Shown: positions 45,203 to 55,369 of the stretch, piece by piece
How the letters are laid out: every line of letters starts with the position of its first letter
Position numbering within the stretch: the stretch's first letter is position 1
DNA from: Mesostigma viride
Taxonomy: Eukaryota; Streptophyta; Mesostigmatophyceae; Mesostigmatales; Mesostigmataceae
Direction of reading: 5' to 3'
DNA length: 64,000 bases
Assembly: GCA_009746045.1 (NCBI GenBank)
Contig: RPFO01000448.1
Span: forward strand, 2,401,009-2,465,008
Position numbers and translations under genes: made by a program
Notes under the pieces: model-generated
Told to the model about the DNA's origin: nothing
What the model saw: the letters and a program-made list of their open reading frames with translations, nothing else
Database searches by the model: none

Positions 45203-48200
45203 GAATGATGATCCCCGTCGTCTTCGTCGTCCACGACCACGGCAAAGTCCATGTCGACGTCTTGCCACCCATCTTCAAGAAGCCGATATTTGATAAGTCG
45301 GACCAGGCGCTTCCACCGGCGGATATGGGCGGGTAACCCGAACACCAGCAGAACTCTGGAGGGTCCCTTCAACAGGGCCTTGGTGATCTGGTCAACCACA
45401 TCCCACGCGGCATACCTCAAACGGGAGGAGGGTAAGGGTATCTGGCTGTCGACCGGAATACAGTCTTGATCCCACTCGCGCAGGTTCCTCCACTTCTCGT
45501 TGCTGTCAGCTGTCAGGTCCAGCACAGCAAACGCCTGGTCCTTCAGCTTCCCAGGAAGGTCTTCAGACCCCGTGTACAACTCGTCCACCACCTTCGTCAC
45601 CACCAGATCCTTTCTTTTTTCGTTTTCCTTCCATGTCATTGTCCTGTATGCGATCCAGTCGGGTCCCATCTTCACCCCGTCCCAATAGGTGAAGGCTTCC
45701 AGCCTGTCCCACCACCCCCTCTTGGCCTTGGCAGTCCCCTCCTCCTTAGCCGCCGCCTGCACCTCCTCCTCCGCCGCCGCCTCCTGCTGTGGCACACCCA
45801 GCAGATGTTTGGTCTTCACCCCCAAATCGTCATACAAATGACGGGGGTGGGAAGCGAGCAGCCCTCTCGGGAACTTCCAGTCCTTCTGGTCGACCACTTT
45901 CCTTTTAGCCGGCGGAAGGTCCCTCAGCGTGAGAATGATCGCCCTCGTGGCCGTGACGATCACCCGCCAAAAGTCTCTGGTCAGGCGGCAGTCGGCGATG
46001 AACTTGTCGAGGTCCGTGGCGACGGTGCCCTTCAGCTTCACGCCAAACACGTGCTCCCTCACCAATACGGGGTCGAAAGTCCCGTTTAGTTGTTTGCAAG
46101 CGGCCATCAGCTCGGGGTTCTCCAGGAACTTGATGTGGGCGAATTGCTTTGCCGCCTCTATCAAATTCTTGGCGACTTCCATTATTTTTATCAGGTTGCT
46201 GGGAGGGGCCTCACAGGACATGATCGGCGCTTGGATCAGGCTGTCGAAGTACTGGAAACTCGCAAGTTCCCGATGCGCGGTGAAAATGGACAGTTCGTGC
46301 GCCTTGTCTTTAGGGCGCGTGTCAAGGAAGTCTTGCCGAGCCGCGATATCCTGTGCGATCGCCGGCTTGCCGTCGACAGCGGGCTTCAAAGGGTCCTCAC
46401 ACCAGAACAGCCAGCGCTGCATGAAGTTCTTCTGGTCCGGCCCCCACTTGTCCGTCTCTTCAGCCCCTCCTGCCTTGTCGCCTGCGCCGTCCCCTTCGGC
46501 CTTGGCTTGCTCTCCTTTCTGCCAAAAGGGCTTCACAATCGCCCAGATCTTGCCGTACAGAGGAGTTGGGAGAGACACGCCCTTCCCTCTCTTGACGGGT
46601 CCATATGCCTGGTAGGCCCGGTGCACATCCCCCAGCGCTGAGCCCCACGTTGCCTTGGCTTGGGCTGTGTCCTCGGCGTTCATGGCGTTCCCGAGCTGCC
46701 TGACAACTTCGATCATCTTGCCGACTTGTTCGGTAACCTGCATCCCCGTAGGGCAACAACGCGCAGAGACACATCGACAGTCCTCCCAAATAAGCACAAC
46801 TCAACTGAGAACAAGAATACGACTGACAGAAACGCCGGCGGTCGCATCTTGACCAAAATATGGCATGCTAAGGTGGAACATGAAAACCCCTTATAGAAAC
46901 GCCGGCGGTCGCATCTTGACCGAACTAATGGCATACTGAAATTAACACAAGAAAACCACTTATAGAAACGCCGGCGGTCGCAACCTGGCTTACCTTCTGT
47001 TCACGGATCTGCCACCAGGTCGGCAGGATGGTCTCACCCTTGAGCATCTGCACGTCCACCCCCCCGAAATTCGTCCAATCAGTTGCCCACTCCTCCAGCT
47101 TCGCCGCGGCCACGGTCTTCGTGACCTCCTGCTCCTTCCCTCCCCGCGCAACGACCCTGAGCTTTTCCGCCTTCATGAAACCATTCAGCATTGCCTGGTA
47201 CCACACAGATCTTTGGTCCACCGTCATATTGTCGGTGACCAGTTCGAATTTCACCGATTTGATGAGTGTGGTAAAGTGGTTCCCGTCCAGCACGAGAAAG
47301 CCGCAAATGGCTGGCGGCAACGGTGTCTTCTTCTCGAGTGGAGCCATCTCCCAGGCGGACTTGCACAAACTGTCCAAAAGCGCGGCCTTTCTCACGTCCA
47401 CGGGCTTAAGTGAGTCCAGAATATCGGCCGGTCCTGTCAGAACCGCGGTGGAAGCAGCTTCGGCCATTCCCTTGGCCGAGCTCGTTCGCAGGTAGATATC
47501 AATCTCTTTGTCAGTCATTGCGCGAGCGTAGCCAGCCTTCATTGTCCGTGCCCCCCCCATCTCCCCGAAGAGTTGCGCGAGCTGACGCTGGGTGCCTTCC
47601 TTTTTCATCCAGTCATGAAAACTGTTGGGGCACCGGTCAGCCAAAAACTGGAACGAGTACCGCCACACAGGAATCACCAGCTTGTCGTGGCCGTAGTCGG
47701 ACTCCGAGTTTGCAAAAATGGTGGCGTTCTGCTCGGCTCTAGACAGATGCAAGTCTCGTGCGAGGAGCTTCTGAGGCCCCACGAACAGGTTCCTTGTCCA
47801 CACCCGATTTCGATGCACCAAGGCTTTGGACATCTCATCGAGGTCCCGAGGCTGAACGGCAAGCTGCTTCCGCAACCGTTTGCCCTTCGCGATCTCATCG
47901 TTCACATCCAGGATGTCATCATCATCCTGCGACACCGGGGACTTCTCCCATTTCTCAAGCAGAGACACGGGAGCATCCGCAACCTCCACCTCCTTTCCTT
48001 TCCCCTTTCCCTTCAGCGCCTTCCCCTTGTAGGTCGCAAGTGCTTCGGAGAGTCCCTTCTGGTGTTCGTCGACGGCAGCAGTCCACGTACTATCTATTTT
48101 CATGTTCTCGCGGCGCGCGTGCTGGTCGAGGCTGATTGAGTACAGGATGGCCGCGTGGGTCGCCCTCTCGGCCTGCACGTACTGCGTTGATGCGAAAAAA

Positions 48201-50315
48201 TCAGGAAAGCATAACCAAAAGGAATAAAGTAAATGCCGATTGAGAAACGCCGGCCGTCGCAACCTACATGAAACCTGAACCTCAACATCAAAGCCCCCCT
48301 CACGACAGAGGTATACTTACCTCGTTCCCCTTAACAATGATATGAAAAAATCAGGAAAGCATAACCGAAAGGAATAAAGTAAATGTCACACTTGAGAAAC
48401 GCCGGCCGTCGCAACCTAGATGAAACCTAAACCTCAAGATCAGAGCCCCCCTCACAACAGAGGTACACTTGGCTCATTTCCCTCAACGATGCGAAATCAG
48501 GAAAGGAAGTAAGTGTTAGTCAAAAGGAAGTAAGTGTCACACTTGAGAAACGCCGGCCGTCGCAACCTACATGAAACCTGGACCTCAAGAACAAAGCCCC
48601 CCTCACAACAGAGGTAGACTTACCTCATTCCCCTCAACCGCTGCTGCTTCAGCCGCTTTCTTCGACCCCTTCGCGATCTTCGGAGACTTGTCCCGGCGGG
48701 CATCGTGTTCCTTCAACATCTTGATCAGAGTCTTGGCGTCCGCCATCGTCACCGTCTTCAGTTTACACTTCCTCTCCTTCCCTTTGCCCTCGAACAGGTT
48801 CTCCTCCATCCACTTTATCAAGGCCTTGGCGCTCGGGATCTCCTCAGGCTGTGTGGCGCCATCGGGCGCGCACGCATTCTTCACGATCAACTCAGCGACT
48901 TGATGGAGAGTCATCATCTGGTTCCGTACCTCAGGTGGGGCTGTTTCCGTTCTCACCTCGGCCACAACCCACTTTGCCAACTTCTTCAGTTGATAAGCAT
49001 CCGCTTGCTCCTTAAAGCGTGTCATTTTCGCAGTATCGCCGTCGCTTCCACCCGCGCCCTCTGACACAGGCTCACCGACAGCGATAGCCCCCTCTCCCTG
49101 GAGATTTGCCCCACCCTGACGACCGGCTTCCTGCAAGAACATTATCAACGGAAGATTTTTAATGTAAGAAAAGTGTAGAGAAACGCCGGCCGTCGTAACT
49201 CTGTCAATTGAGGACGAACCTAAACTTTCAATTTGTAAGTCAACGGTAACTTACCCTTCCCCCCTCTGCAGTGGAACCACCGTAAGATCCACTTCCCCTC
49301 CTGTCACCGCCCTCTTGCTGCTCGAACGGACTTCCCTGTAAAAATAGCAAACGCGATTGTCCATTCACAAGAAAAAAATTACTACAAAAATAAACAAGGA
49401 TATACGCACGCAAACCTTTTCAATACAAGTAAACCGGAGAGGAATCTGACGCACTCATGTACCTGGGTGCTTCCCGCCATTGAGCGGGCTTCTCTTGCAC
49501 CAACATCCTCTTGCCGGCCCTGCGAACATTTCAACGGAAAGTAAAAATCCGCTTAGTTGTCGGAAATGACATGTCTGGCGAATATTGCAAAAAAATGCGT
49601 ATTGTATTTCACGACATCAATTTAATGGGCGGAGACTTACGAAGATCGGCCCGCCACCTTCCAAATTGCCCAGCGTCATATCGAAAACATCGAGGACTTC
49701 CCCTCCATCGACCCCCTTCCCCCTTCCCCTCTGCCGCGGCGGGGGCATATCGCCCGTCGCGACCGGCTTGGAAGTCGCGGGGGGATCCCTTGCGGTTGAG
49801 GGCACTGCGGCCGACTCGTGCACACTCTCCCCCCTCTTTTGGGCTACTGCGGCAGGCGCGGCATGGGAGGGCGCGGCGGCTACTGTCTCTGGCGCATTCT
49901 GAGCCAACCGACGCAACCTTAGCTCCTGCTGGAGCAGGGTTTCGAAACGAGGCATGAATGTGCGCTTGGAGGTATAAGGCACCTTGGCGACTTCAGGTTT
50001 GTCATTAAGGATGTCTTGGTACAGCGCGAATTGCTGTTCACGAGTGCCATTCGCGAGTCGCTCAAACCGCTCAATCTGAATCCGCTTAACCGGATCGTCC
50101 ACCATCTCAAGACCACCGTGGTACTCATCCTTCCCAGTGACCGCGGCAAAGCTGACACCAGATTCCACCATTGGGGGCGGCGTGCCCTCCCTTGCACGCT
50201 TGTGAGGAGGCTGTTGTGGGGAGGCGCCTTGGGCCTGAACTGGTTGCCCTTCTGACCCTTCCCCCCTAGGGGGAGAGTCGCCGACCACCTGCGATGTAGG
50301 GCCGCCCTTTTCCAT
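44908..50315 (-). CDS. Six-exon gene for a large unrecognised protein
   Basis: Exons 49641-50315, 49463-49519, 49255-49335, 48624-49130, 46994-48181 and 44908-46737 all have GT-AG ends (donors GTAAG or GTACA) and phase 0 junctions, giving 1445 residues. The N-terminus is Pro/Gln-rich. The middle is charged and helical, with ERFERLANGTREQQFALYQD, LIKWMEENLFEGKGKERKC and PVWRYSFQFLADRCPNSFHD. The last exon has FYWDGVK-like aromatic blocks (GWWDRLEAFTYWDGVKMGPD) and ends in a run of 17 Asp and Glu/Gly-rich sequence. I see no known catalytic motif. Introns 3 (49131-49254), 4 (48182-48623) and 5 (46738-46993) carry the hairpin motif described separately. The start ATG at 50315 directly follows a TTGCAG acceptor-like site, so an upstream exon is possible. 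Confidence 0.65.
45150..45200. repeat. (ATC)17 coding microsatellite
   Basis: Seventeen uninterrupted ATC units that encode poly-Asp on the minus strand, in the last exon of the gene ending at 44908. Confidence 0.97.
46828..46983 (-). repeat. Hairpin motif array, three copies in an intron
   Basis: The minus strand reads TGCGACCGCCGGCGTTTCT at 46828-46847, 46895-46914 and 46964-46983, in units of 67-69 bp. The copy nearest the donor starts only about 8 nt after GTAAGC. Confidence 0.9.
48243..48620 (-). repeat. Hairpin motif array with duplicated splice donor, three copies
   Basis: The minus strand reads TTGCGACGGCCGGCGTTTCT at 48243-48262, 48395-48414 and 48545-48564, in units of about 151 bp. 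Each unit begins with a copy of the exon end and donor: GAG/GTAAGT (real, 48624), GAGCCAAGTG (decayed, about 48475) and GAG/GTAAGTA (intact, about 48322). Confidence 0.9.
49179..49198 (-). repeat. Single hairpin motif in an intron
   Basis: The minus strand reads TTACGACGGCCGGCGTTTCT. The first stem base is A where the other copies have G, and it pairs with T by Watson-Crick rules. Confidence 0.8.
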
Positions 50316-50363
50316 CTGCAACACAAAACAAAAAAATTGGAAAAAACATACGAGTCAGCAGGA

Positions 50364-50496
50364 AGATGCGCCCCACGTCGCAACTCAATACAAAAAATGC
50401 ATCATTATGTCAAGGTACAAACAACGTTATAATTCAGAATGAACAGAGATTCATAACAAGAGAACGACGCACTAAAAGATGCGACCGCCGTCGCAA
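50364..50496 (-). repeat. Two hairpin motifs between ORF C and the large gene
   Basis: Copies at 50364-50383 (TTGCGACGTGGGGCGCATCT) and 50477-50496 (TTGCGACGGCGGTCGCATCT). The second has a fully paired stem, TGCGAC with GTCGCA. Confidence 0.85.
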
Positions 50497-50537
50497 CTTT
50501 CGTCAATTCACTCTCTATACAAACAACTCTATGTCCC

Positions 50538-51272
50538 TCATAAAGAATCAATTGGCAAGGAAATGCAAAAAAATTCCGTTACCACCTCCGTCGACCCATA
50601 AGTGGTTCGCGAATGGGAAATCGCTGCTGATTTTCGGTCGAGCCCTTCACGGTATTTTCGAAATCTCGAGGCAAGGTTGCGCGGAAGAGGGCCCCCCTCA
50701 ATCATGCGTGCGATCGGACTGGCCATGGAAACGGATACCTGGTTCCTGGACTGCCTTGCACGGTCAACCATCTTGAAACTTCCCCGGAGAAGGAAATCAG
50801 ACGTCAGACGGTTGAATATGCGAACGTCAAGATTTGACCAACCCATCATCCATTCCACCACCTTCTCCGCGGCATCATGGAAGACCTGCCTCTCATCCGC
50901 CACTCCTCGAGACCCAAACACACAATCGGCCGTGTTATCGTCGTGCCTCTTAAGGCGAATGTTCACGTCCTCTTTGTCATCATCCATTTCCGACAGCCGA
51001 ATTACAGCCCTTTTGGCTCCGTCCACTCCATCCTCAAGAAGGACGTCCATCTGCGCCCCTCCCACACAATTGTTGTCAACGTATTGTTGCAAATGACGGG
51101 AAATCATGTCCTTTCCAAAAGCTACGATGTGTTCCCCACACAGACCCATGTCGGTAATTGACAGCTTTTTACATTTCCTATCCCGGCACTTCTTTTCGGG
51201 ATCCTTCTCAAAAATCCGGAAAACAGCGTCCTGATATGGACGTCCCCTTATGTCGACCGTCAGACTGGACAT
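50538..51272 (-). CDS. ORF C, unrecognised protein with Cys-rich motif
   Basis: An intact frame of 244 residues from ATG at 51272 to TGA. Near residue 30 it has C-R-D-R-K-C-K-K, then 8 residues, L-C-G-E-H, a spacing (C-x4-C-x10-C-x2-H) that could bind zinc. ORF B has a similar block, so they are probably tandem paralogues. The start is immediately preceded by TTTCGCAG, a good 3' splice acceptor. The rest is charged and soluble in character, with no membrane span. No function recognised. Confidence 0.55.
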   Translation of the reverse strand: MSSLTVDIRGRPYQDAVFRIFEKDPEKKCRDRKCKKLSITDMGLCGEHIVAFGKDMISRHLQQYVDNNCVGGAQMDVLLEDGVDGAKRAVIRLSEMDDDKEDVNIRLKRHDDNTADCVFGSRGVADERQVFHDAAEKVVEWMMGWSNLDVRIFNRLTSDFLLRGSFKMVDRARQSRNQVSVSMASPIARMIEGGPLPRNLASRFRKYREGLDRKSAAISHSRTTYGSTEVVTEFFCISLPIDSL

Positions 51273-51386
51273 CTGCGAAACCAGAACATACCGGCCGCGA
51301 GTAGTTTATATTATTAAAAAAAACTGGCATTTATTAAGTCATCTTCATCTATTTATGCGAGCTAAAATTTGAAGAAAATGCAACAA

Positions 51387-51546
51387 AGAAACGCCCTGGG
51401 GCGCAACTTCCTCAACAACCACTTTCTACGTACAAACGAATGGCAATCACATCGACTACGATTGTCACTACATACGAATGTCCAGACAATATAATGTGTA
51501 TGTAGAGGGGGGGCATTCAAGACCAGAGAAACGCCGGCGGGCGCAA
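51387..51546 (-). repeat. Two hairpin motifs between ORFs B and C
   Basis: Copies at 51387-51406 (TTGCGCCCCAGGGCGTTTCT) and 51527-51546 (TTGCGCCCGCCGGCGTTTCT). Both have C-G at the stem position that is A-G in most intron copies. The second lies directly after the ORF B stop codon. Confidence 0.85.
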
Positions 51547-51552
51547 CTCATA

Positions 51553-52419
51553 TCAATATAGACTGTCCCGCGACTCGTTCCACTCTCTGCAGGTTTTGCA
51601 ACAACCGATCGAGCGAACTCTCGGAACCTCTTTCGCCGCCATTTCATCGACACGAGCGAACATCTCTTCTTTGGCGGCCACCAACTTTGCCTCCTTGTTG
51701 CCGGTGTCAGGATAGATTTCGGACCTCCTCGTCTTCATCGGGGCCACTCTCTCCAAATACTCTGCACACAGAGAATCCTGCTCCTCCTCCACAATCGCCT
51801 TCACGCCGGATACAATCGCTTTGGCTTTTGTTTCCACGCGAAAATCGAACTCTCGTTGAGTTATCAGCGGAATGTCGGCGAGTGCAAAACACATACGCCG
51901 ATAAAGTTCGCTTACATCCGTGTCACGCGAGTCGGCAAAAGGTGTCGTCATCAAAAAGCATCTCAAGCTACTCCAACCATTTTCTTGGGCGCCGGCAACG
52001 TAGCCTCCCTTTGCCAAGTCCGCACCTGTCGCGGAGTCTTTGACTATCCAATCTTCAAGGAAGTACTCGTCTCCCCTGGTGAAATCAAAATTTACACCCA
52101 CGACCTCTCCGACAGTCATGTCCAGGCGAAGTCGCAGGGCCCCCCCCGCCAATCCAGGTCCGAGGGCGCCCGCCATTCCAAGTCCGCGACTGAGGGCATT
52201 TTCGATGTGACGAGAATGTTCTTCGTGCTTTCGGCAATACAAGTCAAATCCGAGAGCGGTTTTCTTGCAAGTGGACACATCACACTTGCGCGGCGCCCCT
52301 ATTGAGCGAGCAACACTCTGAATGACAGTGGCAACCGCTTGGTGTTGTTGAAGTCGTTGCCAATCCTCCATCAGGAGGTGACTAGACGAATCGGACGAAT
52401 CTTCCGTCGAACCGGACAT
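51553..52419 (-). CDS. ORF B, paralogue of ORF C
   Basis: An intact frame of 288 residues from ATG at 52419, directly preceded by TTGTCGCAG. Near residue 45 it has KCDVSTCKKTALGFDLYCRK followed by H, again C-x4-C-x10-C-x2-H as in ORF C. The upstream flanks are also alike: both carry GGCCGGTATGTT before TCGCAG/ATGTCC. The rest has MTVGEVVGVNFDFTRGDEYF and a helical charged C-terminus ending near two further Cys. No known family recognised. Confidence 0.55.
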   Translation of the reverse strand: MSGSTEDSSDSSSHLLMEDWQRLQQHQAVATVIQSVARSIGAPRKCDVSTCKKTALGFDLYCRKHEEHSRHIENALSRGLGMAGALGPGLAGGALRLRLDMTVGEVVGVNFDFTRGDEYFLEDWIVKDSATGADLAKGGYVAGAQENGWSSLRCFLMTTPFADSRDTDVSELYRRMCFALADIPLITQREFDFRVETKAKAIVSGVKAIVEEEQDSLCAEYLERVAPMKTRRSEIYPDTGNKEAKLVAAKEEMFARVDEMAAKEVPRVRSIGCCKTCREWNESRDSLY

Positions 52420-52529
52420 CTGCGACAAGTTACGATAACATACCGGCCCCGGAAAATAAAATTCAAAAAACGTTTTGAAATTTTTTTATTGTACTTGTTT
52501 ATTAATACGAAGGTTTAAATTTGGCGCAA

Positions 52530-52549
52530 AGAAACGCCCCAAGGCGCAA
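52530..52549 (-). repeat. Single hairpin motif between ORFs A and B
   Basis: The minus strand reads TTGCGCCTTGGGGCGTTTCT, with a five-pair stem and a TTGG loop, about 35 nt after the ORF A stop. Confidence 0.8.
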
Positions 52550-52583
52550 CTTGTCGAACAGCAATATGGCGATAAAACATTAT

Positions 52584-52829
52584 CTATTCAATGTGCGATT
52601 GATGTGCTGAAACCTTCCAGACTTTGACACTGTCCGGTATCACCGGACTCGGACGAGGAGTCGAGTCGGAAGCGAGCCAGTAATCCTCGACTATTTTTTT
52701 GATGTACAATGGAAGACTCCTTCCATTATGTCGAAGTGTGTCGGTCCTTTGCCTTTTGGCCAAACTCTCCTTAACCTCCACCATTTCCTGCGCGTAGGAG
52801 GAAAATGATACGTTATAAACATTAAACAT
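52584..52829 (-). CDS. ORF A, short unrecognised frame
   Basis: A frame of 81 codons. A TACGCGCAG acceptor-like site lies inside it, followed after three bases by a second ATG (52784), which would start a 66-residue protein with VEVKESLAKRQRTDTLRHNG. Only 56 bp separate it from the MYND gene stop. It could be a small gene or an exon. Confidence 0.35.
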   Translation of the reverse strand: MFNVYNVSFSSYAQEMVEVKESLAKRQRTDTLRHNGRSLPLYIKKIVEDYWLASDSTPRPSPVIPDSVKVWKVSAHQSHIE

Positions 52830-52885
52830 TAAACATTAAATATAACATCATATAAACAAGTTATTACTCTACATTTCAAGTTTTT

Positions 52886-53176
52886 CTAAGAGGCAGAGCC
52901 GTCGTGGAAGTTGAAGGAGAAGTCGACATCAGACCCCATAGTTTTATCCAGTATCGTCGTCACGTTAACCCCCCACTTCACCCCTGCCAGCACCTCCCTC
53001 GCTTGCCTCAGACGTTCGCATCTATCCTTATGCCTACTCCAGTCCGCACGCTGGCACTCCTCACTGCAATATCTGGCATCCCTACATCCTCTACACCACT
53101 TGATATGAGGTCCTGTTTCGCACCCACACCCCTCCTTGGAGCACCCAGCTAACAATCGCCAGGCCATCTTGACCAT
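52886..53176 (-). CDS. MYND-type zinc-finger protein
   Basis: From ATG at 53176 the frame gives 96 residues with a complete MYND finger: cysteines in CSKEGCGC, then WCRGCRDARYCSEECQRADW and SRHKDRC. This is the C-x(2,4)-C ... C-x2-C ... Y-C-S-x-x-C-Q ... H-x3-C pattern of two zinc sites. MYND fingers mediate protein-protein contacts, often with proline-rich partners, in chromatin and signalling proteins. The open frame extends 13 codons upstream, and a CAACAG acceptor lies at about 53228, so this may be the last exon of a longer gene. Confidence 0.75.
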   Translation of the reverse strand: MVKMAWRLLAGCSKEGCGCETGPHIKWCRGCRDARYCSEECQRADWSRHKDRCERLRQAREVLAGVKWGVNVTTILDKTMGSDVDFSFNFHDGSAS

Positions 53177-53229
53177 TCCGACAGACGTCGAGAAACGGCT
53201 CACGAACTTGGCCAAGAAGAGACCTGTTG

Positions 53230-53885
53230 AGTAGGCCAGCTCGCCCGGGCTTGGTTGGACGAGGTGGACAGCCTTGAGAGCACGTGCTTCGTTGTGAGCA
53301 CTTGCCTTTCAGCCGTGATTTGCAAACGAGTTCCTTGTCCTGAATTGTAAAGCTCGATTCATGCTCTTTTAAGGAAGTGTATAATATTATCCAGATCATG
53401 TATATATTTAGATCTAGACCTGAGTTCAAATAACATTTCTTAGAGGGCTGAGATGCGCGAGGTCCAGCATACATGTATATATCCATGGAGACATGTTACA
53501 AACTCAAATGTTTCATTGTACGTACCACTAGCTCGTCGACGGGGGTATCCCATGTAATGTATGATTTATGAATTAATTAATCGCTTAATTGTACAATTTA
53601 AATGGATCATGAACTTGTCAAGTGGCCTAATTTGGTTTATTTGGTTCATCATTTATTGATGTCAATCATTCTTAATTGAATCTCGAGCAATAGCAATCAT
53701 GAAGCACATCCTAATCATGTGATTCGCATAATGAGAATAGGCAACAAGTGCTAAGTACTTTGAGGAATGCGGGGTTGGTCAGGTTATTATAGAGCTAGAG
53801 CTACAAACGGCACATATATTGCAAACTTTGCGCTCCAGGCATGGAATTTCAAAAGTACCAAAATTGGAGCAGTAGATGTTGGGGA
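53230..53885. other. AT-rich spacer, possible upstream exon of the MYND gene
   Basis: A minus frame at 53230-53486 overlaps the MYND exon in another phase and has no recognisable domain. The remainder is AT-rich without features. Confidence 0.35.
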
Positions 53886-53889
53886 CGCC

Positions 53890-54110
53890 CTCCCCCCTTA
53901 CCCGGGCATAGCGTGATAGACCATGAGGGTGCAGGTGCCCTAGTGCACCTAGAGCAAGTGTTGTTTACATTCCCACCCTTGCAGGAAGTAGCTTAGAATG
54001 TATGATAGGCCATATTCTGATCGGTACTGATAGGCCATATGCCCCTTCTCTGGGCTATGTGCTACATATACTCCCAACGGAGTTATGTTACAATTCAATT
54101 CAATTCAATT
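53890..54110 (+). mobile_element. 5'-truncated retroposon copy H10
   Basis: It carries the shared 3' untranslated blocks (GGTGCAGGTGCC, CCCACCCTTGCAGGAAGTAG, GCCCCTTCTC), the perfect hairpin ACTCC-CAAC-GGAGT (54070-54083) and an (AATTC)n tail. There is a small internal duplication around TGATAGGCCATAT. The left junction is not exact. Confidence 0.85.
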
Positions 54111-54137
54111 CAGTACGTAGCACTTGCAACAAAAAAA

Positions 54138-54180
54138 GGCTATTAATTAATTAATAGACACGTTACTGTGTCACGTGAGC
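54138..54180 (-). repeat. Retroposon tail and hairpin remnant
   Basis: A TTAATTAATTAAT tail next to CACGTTACTGTGTCACGTG, an imperfect version of the hairpins at 24771 and 28304, in reverse orientation. Confidence 0.5.
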
Positions 54181-54548
54181 AGAAATCCTCAGTGGGAGGG
54201 GAACATGGGATGGAATGGATTAAGTAAGCTATCTAGGTCCTAGTTGCAGGGGTGTGGGCACCTCGGCCCGAATCGCTATGAATGCCATACGCGCTCAAGT
54301 TGTTCATGCGCAAAACGCTATTGTCTAATTCCAAAGGGCCTTTCGGCTGAACCGAATTAAAATTACCAATGCGGACGGTGTAAGGAGCCGCCCTCAATAT
54401 GGAGTTGCCATATCAAGAGACTAGCAATGCAGATCATGTTGATTGTAACATAAACTTCTGTGCTATCATATATGATGAGATTAGAATAACACTCCATGCC
54501 ATGCTCCTGTGCATGGCAAGCAAGTACTTGTAATTACAGACGAGCCTT

Positions 54549-55200
54549 TTGTTTCTGCAAACCACATCTTCATTGAAATTTGCTTACAGGCACAAGGCCA
54601 TAGATGTTGCCGTGAAACATATCAAATTTACCAACACCCACATATACCTACGACTAAGCTTAGATAAACAACTTAGATGGCACCAACATCATTCACACAT
54701 GTCCCACCTTATCCTTCGCGAGCAACTGACCCGACAGAAACTTGCTGGGCATGCCCACTGAAAAAGCTCGCCACACCCTGCTCGGTGTGGAATGCAGGGC
54801 ATCCACCTCCACATAGCTGCCCTACCCTTGCGACCGCCTGTATCAACGTCACGGAGTCGGGCAGACGAATGCCAGCATACTTGCTGGAGCTCGCTCATGC
54901 AGCTACTCTACTGCTGCTCTGTAGAAAGCACGTGGCACGCAGCACAATGCGGTGGCACCCATGTCCAGCCTGCAGTACCTGACCGTCTTCCATTCCCCCT
55001 GTACACACGTTGGCCATGGGATCCTTATCACCATGAATGGTCCAGACCCTCGAAAACAGAAAGCACCTTGCAGAACGACAGCTACTTGGGCTGCCCCTGG
55101 CCCTGCCCTCCACGCGACCAGCCGGCATGCGAGCCGCTGGTGCAAACAAGCTCAAAACATTAGTTCAAGGCCAGGCACTCCTTGCCCTTCCTATCAAAGG
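54549..55200 (+). pseudogene. Non-LTR reverse transcriptase remnant (thumb and C-terminus)
   Basis: The segment KFTNTHIYLRLSLDKQLRWH followed by HHSHM resembles the K-Y-L-G-x-x-L-D-x-x-L-x-W-x-x-H block that follows the palm domain in Jockey/L2-like LINEs. Downstream frames at 54952-55170 are shifted and stop-ridden. The body is different from the L1-like copy at 10.5-15.8 kb. Confidence 0.4.
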
Positions 55201-55369
55201 TCATGGCTAGATCCGCCCATGCAGCCAAGCCCTGCACAACCTCATCACCAACTGATGATGGTTGTCATAACGTCACAACCAACTGACCACGTGCTGCACC
55301 GAAGCCCTTCCCACAGCACCGGATGGAATCATCCAGCGAGCAGCGGTGTTTCCTTTCATCGCTGACTTG

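Noticed and set aside
44583-45293. Plus-strand frame of 236 codons with poly-His
   Set aside because: It is the antisense of the Asp-rich exon and the 72-bp repeat; the minus strand has the splice-consistent gene.
50538-52829. ORFs A, B and C as internal exons of one gene with the large downstream gene
   Set aside because: Not adopted as the main model, since I find no GTAAG or GTGAG donors near their ends while all donors of the large gene are canonical. It remains possible.
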